NCBI RefSeq assembly: GCF_964340395.1
Contig: NC_135565.1
Coordinates: 4,509,142 to 4,561,641 of the forward strand
From: Glandiceps talaboti
Lineage: Eukaryota; Hemichordata; Enteropneusta; Spengelidae
Length of the DNA: 52,500 nucleotides
Reading direction: 5' to 3'
In this document: positions 42,344 through 52,500 of the stretch, one piece after another
Layout of the letters: each line of letters starts with the position of its first letter
Numbering within the stretch: position 1 is the stretch's first letter
Notes under the pieces: generated by a model
Database searches by the model: none
Told to the model about the DNA's origin: nothing
What the model saw: only the letters and a program-made list of their open reading frames with translations
Program-made: the position numbers and the translations under genes

Positions 42344-42677
42344 TCCGGCGCTAACGTACCTGCTGCTCCTTATGTGGCGTCAGTACTGAATAATCTCGGT
42401 GTAAGTACTGATACTGTAGGTACGAACAAAATATAAGAAGGAATTTTGTCCAGAAGATATTAGAATATTTCGCAATAAACTCTTGATGGCTTTGGTCATG
42501 ACATAACACATTATAACTAGTTAAAATTACAAATTACTCCAAAATTGAGTCAAGTTACTTGTAATAAAACAGAAAAGGTCAGATTTTTAGTTGAATGATT
42601 TTTTAGATTATGTTCCACTTTGGAAATAAATGTTCAAGAACTAACCATTGCAAAGTAAGTGAACGGGAGAGTGAATC

Positions 42678-42892
42678 AATAATAATAATAATAATAATAA
42701 ATAATAATATGATAAATTAATAATGGATAAATGAACTACAAATAAATAAACAAATAATTAAACAAACATGATTAGATAAATAATGCTTGAAATTGAATGA
42801 ATGACTGAATGAATGAAGAAATAAACGAATGTATAAATGAATGAATGAATGGATGGATGGATGGATGAATGAATGAATGAATGAATGAATGT

Positions 42893-42948
<56 letters not shown>

Positions 42949-42966
42949 ATCGATCGATCGATCGAA
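42678..42966. repeat. Compound AAT / GAAT / GGAT / ATCA / ATCG repeat
   Basis: AAT triplets (42678-42710), irregular AAAT/GAAT units (to about 42893) with a GGAT patch, then about 13 ATCA units (42893-42946) passing into about 5 ATCG units (to 42966). Confidence 0.95.
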
Positions 42967-43421
42967 AAAACCACATACCTTTTAATTTTATATGAAAATT
43001 TTGAAGTGTTGCCTATATAAAAAAAACCAAGTCAATATATTAAATCTTCCTGAAGAGTCTATAGTTTTTCTTAAAGTCAAATGGAGTCACTAACGGATCA
43101 GCCTTCGTACTCCAATCCTCGACGGCGCTCTCCTTTTGGTTTTTGATTAGGAGAACTGCTAATAGTTGAATAAACGGCAGGTATGCTCTATACCTTGTGT
43201 CTGATAGCTACACAATTAATACGACTAAATTGATGGTAACTAGTTTTAATTAATCAGACGAGTTTTGACCGTTATTAATTAGAATTGATGATGGTGGTAA
43301 GTTAAGCGGTTGAGTTGTAAAATTAAATGGATATTTCAGGAGATAGTTGCAATCACAATTTAAGGTGTATTCATTTCCCGCCAAAATTATGTCAACTCCT
43401 TCTGTTTCTTTTACCTTTTAG

Positions 43422-43432
43422 GTTATGACTGA
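43422..43432 (+). CDS. Secreted peptide precursor, last coding exon (stop)
   Basis: The acceptor CCTTTTAG ends at 43421. The exon supplies two bases of Gly107, then Tyr108, Asp109 and TGA at 43430-43432. Total coding length over the four exons is 74+90+155+11 = 330 nt, exactly 110 codons including the stop, so the predicted protein is 109 aa. The exon is tiny in coding terms and then runs into 3'-UTR. An alternative is that exon 3 reads through its donor: GGG TAA would stop the protein after Gly107 at once, so the protein is nearly the same either way. Confidence 0.65.
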
Positions 43433-43473
43433 AGAACTGACCAAAGGAACTCGCCGAAAAAAAAACTATGTGT

Positions 43474-43479
43474 AATAAA
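43474..43479 (+). terminator. Candidate polyadenylation signal of the peptide gene
   Basis: AATAAA lies 41 bases after the stop codon, within an A-rich stretch, and a GT-rich patch (TGATGTTTGTGTGACG) follows at about 43550. Later AATAAA-like words exist (for example near 44768), so the 3'-UTR may be longer. Confidence 0.4.
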
Positions 43480-45568
43480 AAAAAAATCATGAAATTTCAT
43501 TTGAAATATTGGCACAGATATGCATTTTAATTTGGTGGACTATCGTTTATGATGTTTGTGTGACGATTTGTGACATTTCCGACAACCGATACCTGAATTT
43601 ATCCGACAATTTCATACATGGATAAATTATTTCTTGATTTTTTTTCGAATAAGTCATCGATTCACTGCCAGGAGAATTTTATATTAGATCTCTTTAAACC
43701 ATAAGAGAGTTGATGCCATCTTCAGCATTCATGAACACGTACACTTGTCGTTTGACTACGCACCGTAATCCCTTCGTTCTAGCTCAGTATTTTATCTAGG
43801 CGCTTACCAATAGATGAATGTGTTTAGTGAACTGCTGTAATTTGCATTGTTTAGACGTGAGGTGGATACATGAACGTACAAAGGGAATTATGTATAAAGT
43901 CTTCTATGACCGGAATATTATATATATATATATATATACAAATAGTTAAAAACAATCCTCGCGATTGGTCCAAAAAGTTGAAAAAATCGCTCCTGTTTGG
44001 ATTAACCCTTCAAAAGTACTAATTGAACACTTTGATGTAATAATCCCGAAAGTTAGATTGTTCCCTTTTCGTTCGGCTACTTCTATAATAACGTGTCACC
44101 TAACGTTGTGAAAATTTCAGATCCTTTCAAGTGGTTACAGTTTGTAGCTTTGGTTGTTTACTTGAAATATCGTTAGTTATTGAAATAGTTACTAAAACCA
44201 CTAAAAGACATTGAATCGTGTCTACACATTTTGGTATTTTACTAGGGTGTTAAGTTAGACTACTCCTCGGAGATGGATTTCACTGACAATCAAATTCCTA
44301 CAACATGACCAAATTTTATCATTATATGGTGGCTTGTTTTTGGTCTTTTTGAGATAATAAACTAAATTGAGGGGGGGGGGTCATTGTAATTGTTTTTAAA
44401 GAATTCGTCAATTTGTATTTTCACGTAAAGTTAACACAGTATTCGACGGCTATGTTGGATTTTAAAATGACGATATTTTGACCTTTGATCTCAAACATGT
44501 GCACGACTACCAATATTTTTATTCTACTTTCTTTTAGCTAAGGATAGGTTCGAGTATGCCTGGACAAGCACAGGTTTAAAGGCTTTATTTCCGAGGTGCA
44601 CTCTACGTTACGATTATATGACATAATTTATTGGTTACCAAACAAAACAACTTCAAAATCACAATCCACAAGTTTTTCATGCAATTGTAAACCACAACAG
44701 TTAGAATGATGTAAGCAATGAGTAAGCAGCACCTTGATCTGACAAAAGTATCAATTTTGGACATTATGTAACTGTCCCAATAAATTAAACACCCTCTTAT
44801 TATTGATTGGCGGAATACAGTGGTTGATTAACTAAGACATGATGTTAATGACTGTGTGGTTAGCTTTGATTGGATGTAAAGTTTCATCTCAGCACCTTAT
44901 AGAGCTAGAAGTGAGAAGAGATTCGAAGTTACGGATAGTCGCTAGACTACATTGCATGTTACAGGTTGTATTATTGTAATATCATTCTTCACGCTATGCC
45001 CGAATTATTATCTTGGTTGCTAGAACATAATTCTATAATGGATAGAATTAGCGATGGATACACCGATAAGAAAAACACAGCTACCGTCAAACTTTGCAAA
45101 TATACAGACTGTAACCCTTTAAGACTACGATAATATATTATCCTACTTTTAACAATGTATATACGAAGTGAGAAAAATGAGTTTACTTCAGCAACATCTG
45201 ACTTGTGCATTAAATATTACCATGGAAACCAAACAATCAGCAAACTAAGCAACCTACACTCTAAAACTAGTATTTCGTTGAATGTGGTAGAATACACAAA
45301 TGGATGATATCTGTGCAACTTGAACATAATCACTCTGTATTCTAAGATAGTGTATGCACTGGATGAGGTTGAATGCGTAGCCACTTGAGGACAAATTGCT
45401 ATCAAAAGTATATGTTGTATTAGCGATATATACACTCCTAATGTGAGTTATATCAATGAGTGTTGCTTGATTATATCAACATGTTACAACATATGCGGTT
45501 GAGTCGATCTTAGTTTGTATATACATTGAATGCCGTAGTAGCATCTTGAGACAGTTTCCTTCTTTTAG
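43480..45568. other. Unassigned sequence downstream of the peptide gene
   Basis: No gene assembled. There is a short TA tract at 43919-43938 and a G10 run near 44371. Open frames at 44989-45435 on the minus strand have no recognisable domain. Confidence 0.4.
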
Positions 45569-45914
45569 TAGTGGCTATATGAATGAGGATTGGGTGTTTA
45601 TTAAGGATTGTTTTAATTTATAAAACAATTTTATCATGGATTCCCACTTTAAAAAAATCAGTTTGAAACAACATATACATATGACAAGTCCTTGTTTGTA
45701 ACTCAATAAATTGCAAATTTAAAGATTAATAAATGTGTTAAAATCGTTATTATTGTACATGCATTATCAAACTTTTTGCAAAATGTTTTGCTTCTAGCAA
45801 TGTATTGAGTTACAACCACACACCTTGTCAAGTAGGAAGCTATGTTACGATACATTTAACAAATACATTGAAAATCTAAAATAAATACTCAATCCTCATC
45901 CACATGCCCAATTT
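45569..45914. mobile_element. MITE-like inverted repeat, family A copy 2
   Basis: The left end reads GTGGCTATATGAATGAGGAT followed by TGGGTGTTTATT. The right end has the diverged complement AAATACTCAATCCTCATCCA and ends about 45914. The arms carry the paired words GTAACTCAATAAATTGC and GCAATGTATTGAGTTAC. Arms are more diverged than in the 19.9-kb copy, and the unique core of the 50-kb copy is missing. Confidence 0.75.
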
Positions 45915-46969
45915 AATATACAGATATATGTACCCGGATTCAATGTACACGGTCGTTTGAAGCAGTTTGGTTTTGGATCTATTTTCTATAATGTTTCAAA
46001 TCATGAACTATTGGTCTACGTGTGGTGCAAAAACATTGCTTAAAAACCTTTCATTTTGATGACTTTGTAGAAAAAAAGATTCCGCAGTTGTTCTTATATA
46101 TGTATTCGCCAATAGGCCAGTAGCAGCACGTGTTTATCACGTGGTTTTAGGACTTCTCCTAAATTATATTTCATAAACGAACCGTGTGTAGAGTATTTTA
46201 GAGACAAAGTTATCCATACAGACTACGTCATTCTCGCATTATAACACATTTCGTCTTTGTAAATTAAACACGGCCATTCGATTGATAATCGAGAAATCTT
46301 GAGTGTGCGCATTGGTTCTGTTTTGATGCATTGTGTTGTGTGAGATTTATATACAAGTCTATATCACTACTATTGTCTTTCAGTAACCCGGATGCTGACC
46401 TATTCAGGGACCCGGATGTTAACAGATTCTTATGTTAACCAGACGTTGTCCTCTTTAAATAAGTCAAATATATTCTTATTTCGTAATTTCCCGCCAATTC
46501 TTGGGACAAATTAACATAAGCAAAAGAGTTGACCTTTGTTTAAACAATTTGTATTAAAGTTCTTCTGGCTGCAAATATGAATTATTTGTCGAGAATTACT
46601 TCCCCGGTGAAAACAAAAACATAAACGGAAAGACGCCAAACAAATATTGTGCAATCAAATATTGTTAACATATACACTAAATAAAAACAGAAAACAAGAA
46701 GTCAGAAGACGAGGATAGATAGACGTAAACAGCTTACATTTTTAGAAAGGCATATGAACAGGTGTTTCAACTTTTATTGAATAGGATCTTTCCTCATGCT
46801 TTAAAAAAAATCGATGGACAGTATTCTTACTTCGATTTTATGATAATTACCCCCTTTCACATTTACTAGATCCCCATACACACCCACCCCCACCCCCGAA
46901 AACAGTTCGGTTACGTAGCTTCTTCTGAGAATGTCCAACTTCCAGGAAGAAGAACAATGTCCAGCGGAC
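45915..46969. other. Unassigned sequence
   Basis: No gene assembled. Two CACGTG E-boxes lie within about 20 bp near 46128-46143. A minus-strand gene starting near 47.0 kb, if real, would run through here, but I could not identify a second exon. Confidence 0.35.
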
Positions 46970-47071
46970 ACTTACCATGGCTACACATTTTGGCTTGATT
47001 GACAGTGCGCCATCTTGGAATAAATGGCAAATTAGAAATACTGCTCGTATAATGACGTCATTCTCTATTGG
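46970..47071 (-). promoter_or_regulatory. Candidate minus-strand promoter and short first exon
   Basis: Read on the minus strand: a CCAAT box (47071-47067), a perfect CRE TGACGTCA (47060-47053), CAAGATGGCGC (47017-47007), which resembles the YY1 element found at start sites of many animal genes, and CCATG followed by a consensus donor GTAAGT (46975-46970). The ATG in AAGATGGCG opens only MAHCQSSQNV before a stop. If a gene starts here, translation would begin at the ATG touching the donor or in a later exon. No downstream exon was found. Confidence 0.25.
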
Positions 47072-49369
47072 AAGGAATCAATACAGAATCCACGTAGATC
47101 GCTTAGCGTCGGCGTCGACGTCATTTGGAAGAACATAATCAAAACGGTTACATTCCCCAAAGGTATGATTAACCTTCCCTTCAGGGAATTTTGGATCTCC
47201 AGGAAATTCTATCTCCTGTCAATGTATGGCATTTTCATCCACGGAATTACACCGTGGTGCGACATCACTATCATATTACGAAGTCTACACCCATTGGTTT
47301 TTGTTTCTTGGGGGTAAACGTCACATACTGTTTAGAGACGGGTGGATAAGTCAACACAGAGTTTTTTATATGCGAAAATACAGAGGTCAATTTCATGTTC
47401 AACTACCTTTAAACGATACCCTCAACTTTCCCGAAATGAGCCGAATAATTACGGTATTTTCACAATGTCTCTATCTTACGATAATTCAGCTTCCATTGAA
47501 AGTTTTTGTGACTCGAGGTCATATCGAATTTTGTAAACTCTCAGCTGTCCTGAAAAAATATTTCTTGACATTTCTTGAGAATCCACATTCGTCTTTAATT
47601 CACAACGTCGTCTTTTTTTTTTACACTTGCAGCCTTTTATCAGTTCCTCTTTTAAGACATTTGCACGAAAACAAAACCCATTTTATCCTTACACCGTTCA
47701 TTACATTTATCTTGAAAGTTCAGCTTATTTCAAGGTGATTACTAGTAATTAACTTATAATGATTCTGGTCAAACGACAGTGCTATTTCACGCATTTAAAG
47801 CATGCTTTTTAAGGAGAAATCTAGTAAGGCTAAACTCTTTCTAACTTTATTTCATTTCTATCGACTACTGTTATCAACCTGTGTATGATTTTAGATGGTA
47901 AAATAATACCTTGGAAACTTGTAAAATAGTCCTTCTACACTTGACATGTGTTCAGTCGGCCATTTTGGATTTTACTTGTTACATGGTTTATAGAAAAAGA
48001 TGTCTTGGTGATATCCTATTAACCATTTCCCTTGACAAATGCAAGGTGTGCCACGGTCAAGATAAAGTTATTAGAGTCAAAACGTGCATTTAATGTTTTA
48101 ATGAGGCAAAAAACGTTGAACAACTAACTATCAACGTGTGTATTTGTGCAAGGAACAAAATAATACACATGTCATTTTCCAAATGTCGGTTCTCTCAAAA
48201 TTTTAAATGATGCCACAAATATTCCATTCCGGAAACCCTTGACTTACTTTTCTAACTAAACTGACTGCATTATCTAGTCGATATGCTATTGATAAGCTTT
48301 CTCCCACACATGGATTTAACTCTAGTCTGCTTATAAATTAGGCGCGACATCATTGGTAATCGTTACGCAATATAACGCAAAGCCATGATAAAACATTACT
48401 GTTTACCTAAATCTGAATTAATCCAAGGTTGTGAATGTGTTACTAAAATAATCTCAAAATTCAATCTGTTCAATTTATTCATCTACTCAGCTTCACGGTG
48501 CAACATTCGTTCTTCGTTAGGTACAATGCGGAGCCTCTAGGGTGAATTTCCCTGAACATCAACGTTCTCAAACCTGCACTAGCAGCAACTAGAATTCGTT
48601 GAAACTAATTTGTTGGATTGACTTACTCACAATATTGTACACCCTTCACAGTATTACATCACCTATGGGAAAACACATTTGTATTGATGAACACGTGGTG
48701 GGGTGCAACATATCCAATCAAATCGATTTTTAGGTCCGCACCCGAAAGTCAGCTCACCTAATGAATCACGATTTAAACTTATGTTACTACCAATAGATAA
48801 AATAGACCTCTATATTAACATATACAAAGACTAGTTATTGGTATTCTAACAATTTTCAGTTAATTAATGTTCATTATTTGATAGAAAAGCACCACTTGGA
48901 AGCTTACCTTTCTTCCTTTTGAAATGAAACAAACTTGATCAGGGGCCACCGTCTTGTTTTCAAGGAAATATTGGAGTCAAATATGTCATTTTGAATTTAT
49001 TGAGAAAGAGTTTACTTAATCAAAGAAAGCGTAAAAAAAGATGAAACAGAGGCGCCTCACATACAGACCTCAAGGAAGTTTTGAAACTGTAAGAAAACGC
49101 AAGCATTCGGAAATGAATTGTAAAAAGAAAGAGATGAAAGATATAGTTAATTTTACCAATACCAAGTTAAACAATGATGGAATATATACTCTGGTCGTTC
49201 TACGTCACGACAACATGCGTCTATGTCAGGACACCGAGTGTCTACGTCACTGGTATTGTGTTCGAAATATGAAATTGCCATTACTTTCCCCATTTTTCTT
49301 TGATATTACTGGCGCTGGTATAATTATGTTATTCTTTAATATTTTTTTTTACTTAGCCGGAAAATATAC
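47072..49369. other. Unassigned sequence with chance ORFs
   Basis: The plus-strand frames at 47226-47738 (170 aa) and 49041-49373 (110 aa) are the longest non-repeat ORFs of the window. Neither has a domain, signal peptide or conserved motif that I recognise, and their codon use looks AT-driven. I do not call them genes, though either could hide a lineage-specific one. Confidence 0.4.
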
Positions 49370-49431
49370 GTGACCTAAGGGTTGTCACTACGAGTCGCTA
49401 GGCGAGTAATGACAAAGGCCCCTTAGGTCAC
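49370..49431. other. Hairpin-forming inverted repeat
   Basis: GTGACCTAAGGG (49370-49381) pairs with CCCTTAGGTCAC (49420-49431), and the next TTGTCA pairs with TGACAA (49410-49415), leaving a loop of about 22 bases and a small bulge. Flanking DNA is not obviously repeated. Confidence 0.6.
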
Positions 49432-49554
49432 TTGGACTGAACGAAGAAAACTATTGGAGAATAACATTTAATTATAACGATTTTTGGAGTTGAATGTCTG
49501 TATGTTTAATTCTATGTATATTACTATTGCAATAATTATCTACAATTATCCTTA

Positions 49555-49632
49555 ACAACAACAACAACAACAACAACAATAATAACAACAACAACAACAA
49601 TAACAACAACAACAACAACAATAACAATAAAA
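49555..49632. repeat. AAC trinucleotide repeat with AAT variants
   Basis: About 25 AAC/AAT units. Confidence 0.95.
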
Positions 49633-50022
49633 ATACAATTCATTTGTTATCATCACTGGTTTTCGAGCTTCTCACGTTTTGCCTACTTACTTCTTCATCA
49701 CAATACACAATCTACAACTTTCGAATCTACAGGTTTTTTTATCACATACACAACACAGTGTACATGTAAATTCAGTTAGTGCAAATACAAAGTCGTGTTT
49801 AACAAAAAATGAGTATTGAGTCCCAAGATATCAAGTTGATCCTCGTAATGAGAACTGGTATCAGATAAAAGATTGTGGGGTCACTCATTTAATGTCTACC
49901 GTTCACACTTTGCATGGTAATCACAATTTCCATTTGTCTAGGTCACGAATCACCTCGGAAACAGAGATAGAGTACTTGAACGATAACGTCCACGAACGGA
50001 AGATGGTTAACGTTATACCCGA
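49633..50022. other. Unassigned sequence
   Basis: Nothing recognised. Confidence 0.4.
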
Positions 50023-50476
50023 TTTAAAGAGGCCGTATGGATAAGAATTGGGTATATATTTTTGATTATTAATTTAGTTTATTATGGCTTCCTACTTGAA
50101 AAAATCCACGTGAAAAAAACATATGCTACGTCATTATGTATAACTCAAGATTTTAAAACATTGATAAATAGTTATTGCACGTTTGTAAACGTTTAGCCAT
50201 TGAAAAAGGCCGTGTACAGCCAAAACGTCGGGTACTTGACATGGATATAACGTATTGATTTAGTTCACGGAGACAAGTGCAAATATTCCAACTGATATAG
50301 TTTTCTCACCGAAGCAAGATATCTGTAAACGTATACTAACTTACTTTTTTTGCAATGTATTGAGTAACAAACACAAACTTAGTCAATTTTTTTTCACATT
50401 GATTTTTTAAGTTGGAAATCATGGTAAAATAGTTTTATAAAAAAAAAATTAAATACTCAATCCTCATCCACATTGC
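50023..50476. mobile_element. MITE-like inverted repeat, family A copy 3 (with central core)
   Basis: The left end includes GGCCGTATGGATAAGAATTG; the right end includes AAATACTCAATCCTCATCCA. The arms share the words TCCTACTTGAA, ATATGCTACG and AACTCAA, or their complements, with the other two copies. Between the arms lies a unique core of about 170 bp (about 50170-50340) holding AGGCCGTGTACAGCC directly followed by AAAACGTCGGG. Because the other two copies lack this core, this one may be closest to the ancestral element. No transposase. Confidence 0.75.
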
Positions 50477-52500
50477 GATAAGTTAACATTACTATTTCAC
50501 ATTCTGTGTACTGTATTGCGATCCTTAGAATTATATCTCTTGGTTGGTTTTGATATTGTCCATCATACATGTACAATTACACCTTAGTATTTCAAATATA
50601 TTATTTTGTCTCTCACCTATAGGTTATTTTATCTTTTTTTATCATAGTTTTCATTTTTGAAAAATATTCCTTCGCCCCCCAAAACAAACGAAATATGGAA
50701 TATGTACAGAAGTCACGAGGAAGAAACGGACATACATAAAGGTTAAGAAGACAAAGAAGATCTTATTTTTTGTGTTTTAAATATTTAAAAAAATATATAT
50801 ATATAGGATCGGCGGCTTAAGCTAGGATCGGTCGGGGTATCCGAAATACACAATTTTTATTTTGCTTTTACAATACCTGTACATATTCTCGCGCCAAGTC
50901 GTCTAACATTAATATCCTACATTTAGTTCGGGAAATGAATCTCTTGTACTGCAATAGTATGCGTAGGTGTAAAGATAATAAATAGTGTCTCAGATGAGAT
51001 TCGAGGCGTACCATCCTTTCATCCCATGTTCAAAGACGCCCATAAACTATGCATTACCTAGATGAATTAATATTGTCAGTTTGCTAGTAGGGAAGTTCGT
51101 TTTTTTTTTGTAAACTGAAAGAAAGGCTACTACTCTCTGGACAGTTAAACTGTTCATTTACGGTCAATTAACTATTTCGCCTTTCGGTGTGAAACCTTTC
51201 CCCTGGGAAATTAATACATGTTTCCTTTCCTACAGAAGTAGACTCTCCTGATAACATAATTATTTCAATAATTTCACGAAAATATGTTAATTTTATATTA
51301 ATCTTTGTGCACTCAAAGGAAAATTATTTTAATTTTAACAGCTTTGCATTCTGACATCATGTTGATTGTTCCTTAAGGACGCCATGTACCATGAAGGACT
51401 TATTTTAGTTAATCAATAATGTTTTAGACAAAGGCTACGTTTAGCTCATGAATTGGTAAGTTTTAAGGCCTAAACATACTGTTTGCCTCCAGTTAGCTGA
51501 AGTCTCGTGAGAAACAGCGGAAACCGACATTGACATAAAAAGACAACATAAGACTAATAGTATTCCTCCAATCTGTAATGGGTGTACAGTACAGCTGATG
51601 GGAAGAAACCAATAACGCAAAGACTATATTAAAAACAACGGAAAACAAAATTACCTGAACTAGACACTAACACATGAAAATAGAAAAACATTTACCCACC
51701 CCCACCTAATATTCTAAATAGTGCGTAATCGGAACAACACAATATTTATAGGGATAATCACTCAAAATGTGGGACAGGTAGTGTACGCATCTCAATTCCA
51801 AGCTGCGATTTTGCCGACTGTTGGGTTCCAGGTCGCCAGCACCCTATGTAACAAAGTATGCTATTTTCCAACGCGTGGCCTCATATCAAGATATACGGCA
51901 TTTTAATGATATTTTGATTTGTATGGGGTTCAAATAATTCAATGTATCATGACAAGTCCTTAACTTGTTTTCCAGCACGCCCAAGCATTTTATGATATAG
52001 AGCATTGATTGTGCCCAAGTCTACCAAGCTGTATACCACTATGGTAGGTACGATGCTATGTGAAGGATTTAATCCAACACTTGTTTTTACGAAGGCTGCA
52101 GTGGATTGTATAATCCACGTGAGGAGTTGTAGGGGTTATGGATGTTATAGGCCCCTACCAGTTATTTTAAGGCCTTTTTTGTACAGTATGGGAAAGCAGC
52201 GTACGGGTTCCGTCAGGGAACTTAGATCTGCTGTTGACAAAAAAACCGCCTTGGCATGAACATATTATCTAAAATAATAGCCATGCCTGCTAACTGGTTA
52301 AGCACAAACTAATCTTTAAGTGCATCTGCAACGAAATATAACTGATATCATATCATTTCAAAGATACCCGGATATTAGGCATAGCTGTGGATACAGAATT
52401 AGACATATTTGATTGGCTAAACAAACAATACTGTAACAGCTAGAGTAAAATTAAAATCACGAATATCGTGGTATGACACGACAAATTGTTTCCTAACACA
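50477..52500. other. Unassigned sequence to the window end
   Basis: No gene assembled. The plus-strand frame at 52005-52259 (84 aa, ending VRELRSAVDKKTALA) is slightly less AT-biased than its neighbours but has no motif I recognise. A short TA tract lies near 50795. Confidence 0.35.

Larger units (their letters stand above)
42290..43421 (+). other. Intron 4 of the peptide gene
   Basis: GTAAGT to TTACCTTTTAG, 1.13 kb, phase 1. Contains the compound AAT / GAAT / ATCA / ATCG microsatellite (42678-42966). Confidence 0.65.

Noticed and set aside
52005-52259. 84-codon ORF near the window end
   Set aside because: Unremarkable composition and no known motif; the window ends too soon to test for further exons.

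Overview
This looks like a piece of a metazoan nuclear genome, AT-rich (my rough impression is 35-38% GC) and gene-poor. The signs are spliceosomal introns with consensus GT-AG borders, a secreted-peptide gene broken into small exons by introns of up to 5.8 kb, several short inverted-repeat (MITE-like) transposons, a decayed LINE tail, and a very heavy load of long di-, tri- and tetranucleotide arrays plus two true minisatellites. I see no operons, ribosome binding sites, tRNA, rRNA or CRISPR. The species cannot be told from the sequence; an invertebrate or invertebrate deuterostome fits the style best. Most open reading frames in the window are products of microsatellites that happen to lack stops.

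Layout. 1-14.4 kb: no recognisable gene; one 277-bp foldback element (1358-1634) and many microsatellites. 14.4-17.1 kb: a 2.7-kb array of about 48 copies of a 55-bp unit with internal higher-order repeats. 17.1-23.1 kb: intergenic sequence with a 350-bp near-perfect inverted repeat (19861-20210), then a frameshifted LINE ORF2 C-terminal fragment (about 20717-21148). 23147-23669: 26 tandem copies of a 20-bp unit carrying a YY1-like CCATATT core. 23.7-33.2 kb: intergenic sequence with long TCTA, CT, GA, TA and AAAT arrays and a third inverted-repeat element (30015-30463) containing a strong G-quadruplex motif.

33.3-43.5 kb holds the one gene I can assemble with confidence, on the plus strand. 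It has a TATA box with a perfect CRE about 50 bp upstream, a probable untranslated first exon, and four coding exons (35791-35885, 41725-41814, 42135-42289, 43422-43432) that join in frame into a 109-residue secreted prepropeptide. The product has a 22-residue signal peptide, a two-cysteine peptide beginning at Gln23 and ending at a Lys-Arg site, a short cationic stretch ending in Arg-Arg, and an acidic C-terminal part with two more dibasic sites. It could be a neuropeptide or hormone precursor (there is a loose likeness to annelid and mollusc GGN-type excitatory peptides) or an antimicrobial peptide with an anionic propiece. I cannot assign it to a family, and it is the best candidate for something undescribed here.

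43.5-52.5 kb is mostly unassigned. It contains two more copies of the inverted-repeat family seen at 19.9 kb (about 45.57-45.91 and 50.02-50.48 kb), a possible minus-strand promoter near 47.0 kb, and a few ORFs I regard as chance.
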